Source: Hypericum androsaemum | Lineage: Eukaryota; Streptophyta; Magnoliopsida; Malpighiales; Hypericaceae | NCBI GenBank assembly: GCA_963995505.1 | Contig: OZ023192.1 | Location: forward strand, 11,205,001-11,269,000 | DNA: 64,000 nt | Direction of reading: 5' to 3' | Shown here: positions 55,164 to 64,000 of the stretch, piece by piece | Layout: each line of letters begins with the position of its first letter | How positions within the stretch are numbered: position 1 is the stretch's first letter | Position numbers and translations under genes: made by a program | Notes under the pieces: model-generated | Database searches by the model: none | What the model saw: only the letters and a program-made list of their open reading frames with translations | Told to the model about the DNA's origin: nothing

Positions 55164-56461
55164 GATATTGTTTTCGCAATATTTAACGTCAAAATAGATT
55201 TTTCTATCGAGCTGTTCTTTTCTACTACATTTTTTTCCTACAGGTTTTGGTGTGATAGGATTTTACCGAAACTAACGGTCCCAATTCTATTAATAACTTG
55301 GCAGAAAAAATACTACACTAAGTTGAATAATAATTCAAAGAGAATACTCACTAGATAATTAAAGCGGAAGCAAAAGAGTTACGCCAATAGAGTTCCCGGT
55401 GAGAAAGTAATATTTCTCTAACTTCGAAAAAATGTTAAATTATGTCTCAATGTAGATATTATGATTTGCCCTTTTTCTCGAATTTTTGCAATATTTTTAT
55501 GAAAATATGTAACGTATTTAATAAAATTTTAAAGAATCCACCCACTGAAACAGACTTGTGGCTGCGATTTCATTCCTTTTTCTTTTTCGACAAGTTTCGT
55601 TACAGACTCAAAGGCCATTTCACACAATCAAATTCGGCTTTTCGGTATAGGAATATGGCTCGTATAATAAAAGCAGAAAGTTCAAAAGGAGAAAGAAAAC
55701 AAAGAAAAGGAGAGAGAGAGAGACAGCTCTTGCGTACGGCGGATGCTTGAAGAAGGGAAGATCCGGGAGAATGTTCTCAAGTCTCTGCTAGCAAATGTCA
55801 AGACCATATCTTACTCTGCGATTCTTACATTGATATGCATGCAAAAACACGACGCTGTCCCAATACAAGTTGTGGGTATTGTTCTGGAATAATTCCTTTC
55901 ACGACGCTGAAGTATCTTGAGAATTTGTCATCTAAAAATAGATATGGAGTTGAGAAGATCAGGTGGGTGTGGTCCAAATAAATCTAGACGTTGCAATTTA
56001 ATTTCACTCAAGCTGATTTTCTTTCAGCGGTTGGTCCAACGTGTCTCTGAAGATTGACGAATTATATGCTGTGTTAAATTTCTTCCTCATTTTGCCAAAG
56101 GGTTCTGGCCTAATGGCGCAGTTCAAACTCTGACAAAGTATAATTATTGGTGTAAAAATTTACCCATAATTTTTGAGGCGTGATATAATTACTATTCTTC
56201 AATTATTATTTTTCCCTACTTAATATTGTTATGAGTCTAGGAAAATATACTTCTAAGATTATTCATGAATATTAAAAGATCAAAGGACCAACAACTTCTT
56301 TGATTTTCACCTCAACAAATACAAGCAAAGTGCTTTTAATGGTGATGAACAAATGGAGAGAGGAATAGAGAAATTGAAGAATGAATGAGTGTAAGAAACT
56401 TTTGTTTCAATAGCCATAATTCACCAAATGATTAGACATATTTATATGAAAAGGTGCATCA
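55164..56461. other. No gene recognised
   Basis: One 102-codon plus frame (55442-55750) ends in a basic, Arg/Lys-rich part and has no known domain. A GA-rich tract lies at 55690-55725. Near 56145-56190, ATTATTGGTGTAAAAATTTA and GAGGCGTGATATAATTAC have weak inverted counterparts near 57965-57990, possibly an older element around the Pack-MULE. Confidence 0.3.
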
Positions 56462-56470
56462 ATTTTTATT

Positions 56471-57766
56471 GGAAAAATTATCCTCATGTCTCTGAACTAT
56501 AGTTTTATCACTCACAGATCCCTGTGTTTTGAAAATAGTGTGTGAGGTCCTTGTGTTTAACAAAAATATTGGTCTCGGGTCCCTGGCTGATGTCAGCACT
56601 CGATTTTTCATTTTTGTATCATTAAAAAGACTAAAATACCCTCGACAAAAAATAAATTGCATTTTCTCCAAGCTCAAGAACATAAGAACACTTAACCCAG
56701 AAATCAAACCCAAAATCTTCCATGTAAGAACTAAATTCCAACAACAACAACAATAGAACAGAAAATAGAACACTCAATTCCCTCTTCACATCCCCTTCCT
56801 CTGCCAAATACTTAATATGAATTCAAAGATTTCAACACCAACGTCTGCCTTCGAGAAGCTTGAGACCATCGTCATCGGTGTCCAAATAGCTACTGGAAGC
56901 TTGAGACCATCATCGCTGGTGTCCAAATCGGGAGGTGATGAAACATGGAGGTTATAGGTCGGCCACCACCAGATTTGGGTCTGCGGCGGTGGCGGCCTGT
57001 GGTCAAAGTCAAAGGGCAACCGACGAGGTGAGGGACTACGTCGACATTGATGAAAGTGGAGCCGGATGAACCTTAATTTTCTAATCGGATGAACCCTAAT
57101 TTCTAAGGGTTGGGAATTATTTCATCCTTGACAACAACGACGTTGTCGGAAGTGGAGCCGGCGTCGAGGCTATTCTCGATGAGCTCCTTGACGGCAGAGA
57201 CGGGGCACTGGATACGCGGGGGTTGACCAGCAACTAGCTCGGCCTTCCGATAGAAGGAAACTCCACTCCTCTGACCCAGCAGTGACCCTAGCTCGCGTCT
57301 GCGAAGGAATCCCCACGATTTGGTTTTGCTGGGTCAGAAATTTTTCGTGCTCCACGCCACGACGTTGTCGGAGACGCGAGGTTTTTGAAGTTCTTGAGAT
57401 GCCATGACACAATGTCGTCGGAGATGCCACGACACCGGCGGAGGGTCTCGCTTTGGTTTTGCTGGGTTCAATGCTGCCGTTTTAATGTGATTTGGTTTTA
57501 ATGGATGGATCGGGGGTTTTTAATTTTTGGTTTCCATATATTCTTGATGTTCAAATGTTATTCCAAGGTTGAAGATGTAGATTTTTTTTGTTCAATGGCA
57601 TAAAAGTCATTTCACATGATCATAAAATAAAAAATCTAGTGTTGACGTCAGCCAGGGATCCGAGACCAATTTTTTTGTTAAACACAGGGACCTCACACAC
57701 TATTTCCAAAACATAGGGACCTCCGAGTGATAAAATATAATTCAAGGACCTGTGAATAATTTGTCC
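56471..57766. mobile_element. Pack-MULE with captured MLH1 fragment, perfect 9-bp target duplication
   Basis: TIRs of about 150 bp: the left reads GGAAAAATTATCCTCATGTC, and the complement of the right reads GGACAAATTATTCACAGGTCC. Both continue with TTTTATCACTC, GTGTGTGAGGTCC and TGTTTAACA. Flanks are ATTTTTATT on both sides (56462-56470 and 57767-57775), exact. There is no transposase. The interior includes a DNA-repair gene piece. The TIR start resembles those at 59883 and 16337, so they belong to one related group. Confidence 0.9.
57106..57250 (-). pseudogene. Captured MLH1 (MutL homolog) N-terminal fragment
   Basis: Minus strand: ELVAGQPPRIQCPVSAVKEL, then IENSLDAGSTSDNVVVVKDE and a stop at 57103-57105. 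MLH1 has AGEVIQRPVSAVKELVENSLDA....VVVKDGG in the ATP-binding GHKL fold, so the catalytic Glu and Asn positions (KEL(I/V)EN) are present. MLH1 works in DNA mismatch repair. Only about 45 codons match; upstream sequence to 57430 is open but not clearly MLH1. Confidence 0.72.
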
Positions 57767-57775
57767 ATTTTTATT

Positions 57776-58425
57776 TATGAAATGTCATCTTTTGGCATTT
57801 CTTTTCATTCATGAAATATATTTTTTCATCTTTCTTTGTTCTCTTAATTTGTTAAACATTCATGTTGTATGGATTATGAGATATCATTTGCTTTAAAATC
57901 AAATAACATCCCATTTCCAAACAACAAGAAGATTGATAGTGTAAAAAAGGATTTTTTTTTAATAAGTAATTTTTTACACCAATTACGCCTCGTATAAATT
58001 AAACCTTGGAATTTAGTCAAATTCATCTACCATTTGAGCAAGTACCCTTTGGCAACGATGATGATAGTGTGTTTTCTAAAATGATGGTACTATCTATGAT
58101 AAACGATGGTACCCCGTACCGTAAAAATGGAACGACCGGTGCAAATAGATGGTACCATTTATATGTTAAACAATGGTACCACTTGAACAATGATCGTGCC
58201 ACTTGAGCACAATGACAGTACCACCATCGTGAAATGGTACCGACGTCGCAAAGCAATGATACATATGGAATAGTCTACTAAATATCCAAAAACGAAACAA
58301 AAATTCAAAAAAAAAGGGACAATGCTTTTGGAAAACCAGGAGAATGAAAGCGGTAGGCTGGCTCACAGCTAAGCCAATCTAAAATTGTCCTTGGTTTGGA
58401 AAGAACAAGGGTGGAGGTTGGCGAG
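57776..58425. other. Non-coding, with ATGGTACC-rich stretch at 58060-58260
   Basis: AATGGTACCA/ATGGTACC words recur at irregular 20-30 bp spacing (58084, 58108, 58151, 58173, 58236) with related GGTACT and GTGCCAC variants. No gene was recognised. Confidence 0.45.
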
Positions 58426-58912
58426 TGGACGATTATTCTTTGTTAAGTTGGAAGTGCCAATCCAAAATCTTCATCTGCTCTTTTACCAATTCGTCTAATT
58501 CATAGTGTATACAAGATTATTACGAAGACGATGGCAATAGGCATGAAGTTGGTTATCCATGAAGTAGTGAGTGTAGAGCAATCATCATTAATCAAAGGGA
58601 AGGCAGATTACGGATTGCATAATATTGGCGAGTGAGCTAATCAACTTCCTGAAAAATTCTAAGAGATAGGGTGTACTTATCAAATTAGATTTCAGGAAGG
58701 CTTTCGACTGTATAGATTGGTGTTATGTGAAAGATGTATAACATGCTATGGGTTTTGGTGTGGAGTGGAGAGCTTGGATGAAGAGTTATGTAAGTTGCAC
58801 CTATGCATCCATCCTAGTAAATGGAAGCCCGACTAAGTTTTTGATCTGCAATATGGCTTGACAGGGCGATCCTTTGTCGCCTTACCTCTTTGTAATAGCT
58901 GCAGCTTTTTAA
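58426..58912 (+). pseudogene. LINE-H reverse transcriptase core
   Basis: Plus strand over shifting frames: PIRLIHSVYKIITKTMAIGM, EQSSLIKG, then LIKLDFRKAFDCIDW, AMGFGVEWRAWMKSYVSCTY, ASILVNGSPTKFLICNMAWQ and GDPLSPYLFVIAAAF. These are the classic non-LTR RT blocks, including the first catalytic Asp in (K)LDF.KAFD. The YADD block appears only after an insertion, as NADDTLL near 59336. Confidence 0.85.
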
Positions 58913-59300
58913 CATGGTGTATGTTTCGGTTGTATGGTATGATTTTCTTTCGGATGTAGCTCCTAGAGCAGGGTTGGTTTTGTTTTGTTTTTTTTGTATT
59001 TTGGGGTGGAAAGTAGTATTTTTGATGATGCTCTTTTTCTCCGGTGTGGGTTTTGCGCAAGGTGTTTTACCACATCGAGATTTTTTACTGAGGCCAACGA
59101 CTGCAATCTGTATCTACTTGCATGGTGTCGCGGGTAGAACAATATAGGTGCTCAGATGCTCTGGTGGGTTTGGTTCAATTCTAGGAGGATTGGTTCTGGT
59201 TGCCGGCCTACGCAACTGGACCTTTTTATGTTTCTCTTTTTGTATTTGTACTTTTGTTTTCGGTACAATAAAATTTACCTTTTCAAAAACAAAAAGCTGG
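58913..59300 (+). other. Insertion in LINE-H, LINE 3'-end-like
   Basis: This stretch interrupts the RT and ends GTACAATAAAATTTACCTTT, TCAAAAACAAAAA, like a LINE 3' UTR with polyadenylation signal. No clear target duplication was seen, so it could also be a deletion junction between two LINE copies. Confidence 0.45.
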
Positions 59301-59480
59301 GAGACTCTGTGTTTTGCTAAGAAATGCCGCAAATGCAGATGATACACTCTTATCTCGAGGTAAGTTTGAATAAATTACACCAAATAGTATTAATTTTTGG
59401 ATTGGTTTCTGTTGTGGTGATCAACAAGTCCAAGACAACAATGCACGTGATCAATGCAGGGTGAGAAGGAATATTTGTTG
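59301..59480 (+). pseudogene. LINE-H continuation with YADD block
   Basis: The frame with NADDTLLSRGKFE carries the second catalytic Asp pair (Y changed to N). It then decays within about 100 bp. Confidence 0.55.
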
Positions 59481-59882
59481 CACTCCAGAACTAGGGCTGC
59501 AAATGGTAGGAACTGCCGCTGGCGTACTTGGGGATCCCAATCGGCTTCAATATGCGAAGACTGAACTTCTAAAATCCATATTTTTAAAATAAGGATTTTG
59601 GTACGATCAAGATTTGGTCATTTTTTGGGTTGTTCGGTTCGACCGGTCAGACCATCACTAGAATTTTTTTATTTTAATAAAATAGTTTAAATATATACAT
59701 AAATTATTATATAGGTAAGAAAATAAATAAGCTTTAAAATCCATCTACTACAAAACAAACCCACACTTACTCTGGCCCATCTTTATTCCCTATATTTTAA
59801 AAAAGCCCATCTTCATTCTCTTTTAATCTCTGGCCCACAATCCACCCAAAAAAAAAATAAACCCACACTTACTTTTTTTTTA
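59481..59882. other. Non-coding AT-rich spacer
   Basis: Contains two copies of ACCCACACTTACT (59760, 59862) and of GCCCATCTT(T/C)ATTC (59776, 59805). No gene. Confidence 0.4.
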
Positions 59883-60162
59883 AGACAAATTACCCTCACG
59901 TCCCTGTACTTTGGTCACCCTCCCCCTAGGGTCCCTGGATTTTGGAAAAAGATTGTCCCGTCCCTAAGTTTTGATGATAATAGACTCCCGGGTCCCTGGA
60001 GTCGGAATATTCTCTTTTCTCCGGTAAACCCCCACTTGAAATGACCAAAATGCCCCTCTCACTTGAAAAAACAAAAAAATTCCTCTCTCCCCTTTCACCT
60101 TCTCCCCAATTCATCTTCAATCTCCAAACAAAAAATTTAAATAAAAATAAAAACTTAACAAA

Positions 60163-60292
60163 CAACACAGGCGGTGCACTTTAGGGCCTCGAGGGTGCCC
60201 TCCTCGCCGTCGGGCATGAACTCGCCGCACCCGTCGTAGATATTTCCCCTAACGCTCACCGCGTGGTTCCTACGAAGTACCTCTCGTAGGCC
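60163..60292 (-). pseudogene. Captured ZF-HD (zinc-finger homeodomain / MIF) fragment
   Basis: Minus strand: [18 protein letters not shown], then [25 protein letters not shown]. This is the ZF-HD dimerisation domain (YRECLRNHA...[21 protein letters not shown]), about 40 of 55 residues. The start is shifted by an indel near 60285 and the domain ends at Cys-Val-Val before the final CxxH. ZF-HD proteins are plant transcription factors. The upstream open text (to about 60440) with a His-rich piece may be the N-terminus of the same gene. Confidence 0.82.
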
Positions 60293-60441
60293 CTCATCGA
60301 GGAGGAGCGGTAGTGGTGGTGGTCTAGGGCTTGGGTGTAGGTCAGGAGAGCGGTGGTGGACACTGGAGTTTTGGAGCCATTATGATGGTTGTCGGTGCCG
60401 AAGACCCCTGACGAGAGGAACAAGGCTGTAGCTAGACCTGT

Positions 60442-60968
60442 TTGGAAGCGAAGGCAGAGGCGGGCGAGATGAAGGTCCCGTGCTGCTCGGTTTTCCAAAC
60501 GCGGTACAACAAGGAGGAGTGGGCCCCACTTCTGCTCCAGTGCGGCCACGGCTTCTGCCGCGACTGCCTCTCCCGGATGTTCGCCTCGTCCCCGGACACC
60601 ACCCTCCCCTGCCCCCGCTGCCGCCATGTGTCCCCCGTCGGCAACTCTGTCCACGCCCTTCGCAAGAACTACGCCATCCTCGCCCTCCTCAACCCCGCCC
60701 CCCCCCCCCCCACCTCGACGACTCTTCCTCCGACGACGACGCCGCCGCCGATGAGCCCGACGAGGACCGCTCTGCCTGCGGCTCCCACGCCTCCTGCTCC
60801 TCCGGCGGCGCCATCGAGGTCGGGGCGCACAGCGAGGTGAAGGCCGTGCGGAGGATCGTCGGGCAGGGGAGGGCCGAGACGTGGCCCAGGCTGGTTGTGG
60901 GTGGGCCGGGGAGGTACAGGCACCGGGTGGCGGTGAAGAAGGTGGACCTCGGGGAGGGGGTGGACGCT
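60442..60968 (+). pseudogene. Captured KEG (KEEP ON GOING) RING-domain fragment
   Basis: Plus strand from ATG 60442: MKVPCCSVFQTRYNKEEWAP, LLLQCGHGFCRDCLSRMF, DTTLPCPRCRHVSPVGNSVH and ALRKNYAILALL. KEG is an E3 ubiquitin ligase in abscisic acid signalling with this RING start; one zinc ligand (CC.VC) is Phe here. After a C run (60698-60711) the frame shifts and continues in another frame: EDRSACGSHAS, GGAIEVGAHSEVKAVRR and RHRVAVKKVDL, the beginning of the KEG kinase domain including the VAVKK lysine. The match ends near 60968. It is a fragment of a roughly 1,600-residue protein. Confidence 0.9.
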
Positions 60969-61328
60969 GGAGTTCTAGGCTTCTCGTGTTCATTCGGTGG
61001 GGATGAAAGTTCCTTTTTTTTTGGGTTCTTGAGTATTTTTTATCATTGCAGGTTCTTGTTCCACTGTAGCTAGACAAGACGTTCTTGTTTGACTGCAACG
61101 AAAGTTCCTCTAGAACAATTTCAACGAGGAAAGAGGGTATTTTTTAAGGGTATTTTGGTCATTTCAGGTGGGAGTTTACCGGAGAAAAGGGAATATTCTG
61201 GCTCCAGGGACCCGGGAGTCTATTATCATCAAAACTTAGGGACGGGACAATCATTTTCCAAAATCCAAGGACCATAGGGGGTGGGTGACCAAAGTACAGG
61301 GACGTGAGGATAATTTGTCCTTTTTTTA

Positions 61329-61490
61329 TGACAAGTATATCCGAATGTATTTCACTAAGGAAAGTTTAACATTTTCAACCGCCTTTTTTGATGCAACTAA
61401 TTCTCCCAGAACTCAAAATTGCATCTAGCATTGGTAGGCTCATATGAGAGCATATCAGCCAATTGCATTCATGTGGGGGATTGTTGGAGA
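61329..61490 (+). pseudogene. copia 3' internal remnant with polypurine tract
   Basis: Text such as CTAGCATTGGTAGGCTCATA and ATTGCATTCATGTGGGGGAT matches the region just inside the 3' LTR of copia-3 (complement of 41138-41230). The tract GTGGGGGAT precedes the LTR. Confidence 0.7.
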
Positions 61491-62350
61491 ATTAGATTTT
61501 TAATCCAACGTGGAGGTTGGTCCAACAAAATTTTATGTTGGGTTTGGGCCTAAGAGGTTAATTAGAAAGAGAATTCTAATTAAATATAATTTTTTATAAA
61601 CTTTGAGCTAATGTAGCGCCAATTGGATTTGGGTATCATATGATCAATGTGAAACACGTTGAGAAAGTTTTATAACAATGAATGACACCTGCGAAAAATC
61701 AATTCTCGGTGTGAATAGAAATTGGCTTCGAAGTGATGTGAATTTTACTGATTTTCATAAATTTGAGATTTATGACTCTGATAACCACTCATTTATTGAC
61801 CATGGTTAATAGGGAGCGTTAATAGCTGTAACCGCCTATTTGTTGACCATAGTTAATAGGGAGATTTAATGACTGCCATTTAATAGGGTCTCGAAGCCTC
61901 CCTATAAAAAGGGACCTCCTCCTTTCATTTTAAACACAATAAAACTTACATAGAGTTTTATATTCTCCTCTCTTCCCATAGATTAGCGCATTTCATTCTT
62001 GCATAGTGTCAGAGTTTTGCAACCTCCAAAGATTCACAAGGTATTCAATAGTGCTTCCTATTGTTCATGTGATTTGGTGTTGCATCTTGGGAAATCTCTT
62101 ACCTATGGAGGCCTGAAGCTATAAGGCGGGTAATAAGAGTTTAAAGGCATACGACTTGTTGTGGCCTCGTCCAAGATTAAATCCGAATTCTTAACAATCA
62201 AAGAGGAAGATTCTATCCGAAGTCCCCGCCTTAAAGATAGAGATATTCACACTTTGTTCAAAGTGTGGTTGTAGTATACTTCTACTAATTTCTATTTACG
62301 TTTATCTCAATATAGTTTTCAATACAATTATATTTGCTTATGCTAAATTG
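61491..62350 (+). mobile_element. copia LTR, related to copia-3
   Basis: Starts TGTTGGAGAATTAG and shares with the copia-3 LTR the order: AATTAGA..GAATTCTAATTAAATA, ATCAATGTGAA, AATTCTCGG.GTGAATA, GGCTT.., then CCTATAAAAAGG (61911-61922, promoter box), GGAGGCCTGAAGC, GGCGGGTAATAAGAGTTTAA. The end is uncertain (about 62290-62400). Confidence 0.7.
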
Positions 62351-62830
62351 TAAAAAACTATTGGAAACGATCATAATCTACTGGAGTAGTTTCAATAGCT
62401 GGTTTGGTCACATATTTCTTAGGAGATCAATTATCAGGTTGTGATCTTGTATTTGGAATCCTCTGCAGATCTAGAATGAGGTTTTGGAGCAGAACAGGAT
62501 TGAAGGATGATCCTCTACATTATGAATACGGGGACCGTATGTGGTTGAAGGTCTGTCATTATTGAGCTTCCGCGACATTTGATCCTAAGTATTTCATATC
62601 ATGTACGGTGAAGAAGTTGTAAAGCTAAGGAATATTTCTATGTAATAGGGGAATAGAGTGTTATTATTACTCAGCGATGTAATCGTGTATACTCTTTTCT
62701 TTACCTTTTGTTTTTTCTCATCGAACTTTACGGTGGTAGAATTTTTGATGAGGTCATTGGATACAATTCTTGTACTACCGTGCGGGGATACTTGCAATTA
62801 ATAAAGAAATTTACCTATTAAAAATTTAAC
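62351..62830 (+). other. Possible LINE or gene 3' end
   Basis: The tail CTTGCAATTAATAAAGAAATT, TACCTATTAAAAA at 62794-62826 resembles a LINE 3' end with polyadenylation signal. The preceding 350 bp have no recognised coding motif. Confidence 0.35.
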
Positions 62831-63620
62831 CAATAAATATTATACTTAAAACCTAAACTTATACATTGTACTTCTCCGGAGGAACAAATGAAATGGAATT
62901 AAAAGAAAAATAGCTAAGACAAGAATACTCCTGGATTCCAACACCACTGTGTCTATAGCTTTGTGGTGTTGTGGCAGTAGCCAGGTTGTACGTTTATTAT
63001 TTGCATGCCTGTGATGGAATGACAAAATTCAAACCGGAGAGAGAGACGTGCTGGTCTTGTCGTGGCTAAGAAAAAAGGGAATTTTGTATCTGTGTGCTAT
63101 GTTGTTGGAATTATTATAGCCCCAGATGGTATCGAACTATGAACATCATCCACAGTATTTTAATTTGTATAACATCATCCACAGTAATATAATTTGTTTG
63201 CAAAAAAACACAAGATATTGACAATTTGAGGAAGGTATATGATTCAATTTATGTCGGGTGTATTTATGGTATAAAAATTTTACCTTCAGAAAAAAATATA
63301 TAATTTGTTTTCTTGCATTCCCTCCTTTTAGCCTTCAATTTCGCATAAAGGTAATTTGTACAAGACCCTCTTGCCGTTCTCTTCCACTACTAGCATTCGG
63401 AAAGCTCTAAAATTTTCAAAAACACACAATGACCAATAAAATCTTACCACATAATGATATAAAATTAAATGAAAACAAATGAAAAATATGCAAATAACGG
63501 CCCAACGGACAAACAAATTAAGAAATAGATGAGTATATTTCATAAAGCTTAAAGATGACAGTGTTGACTACTATGATGTACTCAACATTACGTGAAACAT
63601 TTATTTGTGTTTCAACTTGA
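62831..63620. other. Non-coding AT-rich stretch
   Basis: Only a short direct repeat (AACATCATCCACAGTA at 63145 and 63170) was noticed. Confidence 0.4.
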
Positions 63621-63627
63621 GAATAGA

Positions 63628-64000
63628 TTGAGTGGGGATTAAAGAAAAGTTGTCCACAGGTGGGGACTTAAATATAGACCATTAGATTTGATTTTAAAAC
63701 AGTTTCTGCAAATCCAAGGGTCATTAATCTATCAAGGGTACTTTTGACCTTTTACCCATCTCATACCAACTAGGATTTCCACCCCATCCATTTTAACCTT
63801 TTTAAACACAACCCACAATCTCCCACGTCTCTTCCTCTTCCTCTTCTTTTCTTTCTCTCTCTCTCACATCCAATCTCCCCCAAATCCGATGGCGTCTCAG
63901 CAACACGATGCCGTCTTCGATCTCGACGATGACGACCGATCGTCCCAGTCCCATGACGACCTCGAGGCTGATCCCGAGATTATGGACGACGACGATGATG
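63628..64000 (+). mobile_element. TIR type-B element 4, start only (continues past the window)
   Basis: TTGAGTGGGGATTAAAGAAA, then GTTGTCCACAGGTGGGGACT, AGATTTGATTTTAAAAC and CAAATCCAAGGGTCATTAAT match, in order, the minus-strand end at 15965-15836. The similarity continues through GGTACTTTTGACCTTTTACC and the CT-rich leader to an ATG with the same acidic coding start as the fragment at 15347-15582. It is clearly a second copy of that gene-carrying element. Confidence 0.75.
63889..64000 (+). pseudogene. STOREKEEPER/GeBP-like coding start, cut by window end
   Basis: ATG 63889 opens MASQQHDAVFDLDDDDRSSQ, SHDDLEADPEIMDDDDD, still open at 64000. The LEADPEIMDDDDD part equals the start of the fragment in element 3 (LEDDPEIMDDDDDEE), which then runs into a DUF573-like motif. 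This copy has no stop in the visible 37 codons and lies directly behind a TIR, so the TIR may supply its promoter. It could be an intact copy or the parental gene with a TIR inserted; the window ends too early to tell. Confidence 0.5.

Larger units (their letters stand above)
59883..61320. mobile_element. Pack-MULE carrying two host-gene fragments (ZF-HD and KEG)
   Basis: TIRs of about 180 bp: left GACAAATTACCCTCACGTCC, complement of the right GGACAAATTATCCTCACGTC, both followed by CTGTACTTTGGTCACCC, GGGACGGGACAATC (complement) and CCGGTAAAC. Flanks TTTTTTTA (59875-59882) and TTTTTTTA (61321-61328) fit a target duplication in a T-rich site, weak by itself. No transposase. The GC-rich interior contrasts sharply with its AT-rich surroundings and holds two unrelated exons in opposite orientation, back to back. 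Confidence 0.9.

Noticed and set aside
56140..57995. Older TIR element around the MLH1 Pack-MULE
   Set aside because: Only two short inverted words match; no continuous TIR or target pair.
60256..61098. 280-codon minus-strand open frame rich in Arg, Pro and Ser
   Set aside because: It is the antisense of the GC-rich KEG fragment; the plus-strand text has the RING motifs.

Overview
The window is nuclear DNA of a flowering plant. The evidence is plant-type Ty1/copia and Ty3/gypsy LTR retrotransposons, plant L1-type LINEs, gene-capturing Mutator-like (Pack-MULE type) DNA transposons, a kiwellin remnant, a nuclear copy of chloroplast DNA, and three hairpins with the plant phosphate-starvation microRNA miR399. 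The species cannot be named from this sequence. Almost everything is accessory: no intact multi-exon host gene is visible. The clearest functional host loci are the MIR399 hairpins.

Layout. 1-2.1 kb: 3' end and 3' LTR of a copia element inserted into a kiwellin gene, whose 5' half follows to 2.36 kb on the minus strand. 4.5-9.5 kb: gene-capturing TIR elements with 22-bp GATATTGGTTT arrays (a PCNA fragment is captured in the first) around a separate 1.28-kb MULE-like element. 9.5-10.65 kb: probable solo LTR. 12.5-12.9 kb: MIR399 locus 1 with two PHR1-type sites and a TATA box. 14.2-16 kb: the largest GATATTGGTTT array, joined to a captured STOREKEEPER/GeBP-like fragment. 16.3-18.2 kb: MULE with a perfect 9-bp target duplication and a second TIR element nested in it. 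18.6-23.4 kb: structurally complete copia element on the minus strand. 23.6 kb: MIR399 locus 2. 24.5-28.7 kb: two LINE remnants. 30.7-31.7 kb: solo LTR of the same family as the first LTR in the window. 32.8-33.4 kb: an unrelated AT-rich minisatellite. 35.3-39.7 kb: decayed gypsy-type element. 40.2-47.9 kb: 7.8-kb copia element that carries a chloroplast trnI-GAU insertion. 49.2 kb: MIR399 locus 3. 50-54.9 kb: LINE and TRIM nest. 56.5-57.8 kb: Pack-MULE with an MLH1 fragment. 58.4-59.5 kb: LINE reverse-transcriptase remnant. 59.9-61.3 kb: Pack-MULE with ZF-HD and KEG RING fragments. 61.3-62.8 kb: copia LTR and a LINE-like tail. 63.6-64 kb: start of a second STOREKEEPER/GeBP-carrying element.

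How it fits together. Two things stand out. First, a group of related TIR elements combines captured host-gene pieces (PCNA, STOREKEEPER/GeBP) with an internal 22-bp minisatellite that shares one core between elements. Together with the classic Pack-MULEs (MLH1, KEG, ZF-HD), this makes the window a dense sample of exon capture. Second, three miR399-type hairpins lie within 37 kb, at least one with a textbook phosphate-response promoter, in otherwise gene-poor DNA. The retroelements give a relative chronology through nesting and target-site duplications. All domain and family calls come from reading the sequence by eye; no search was run.
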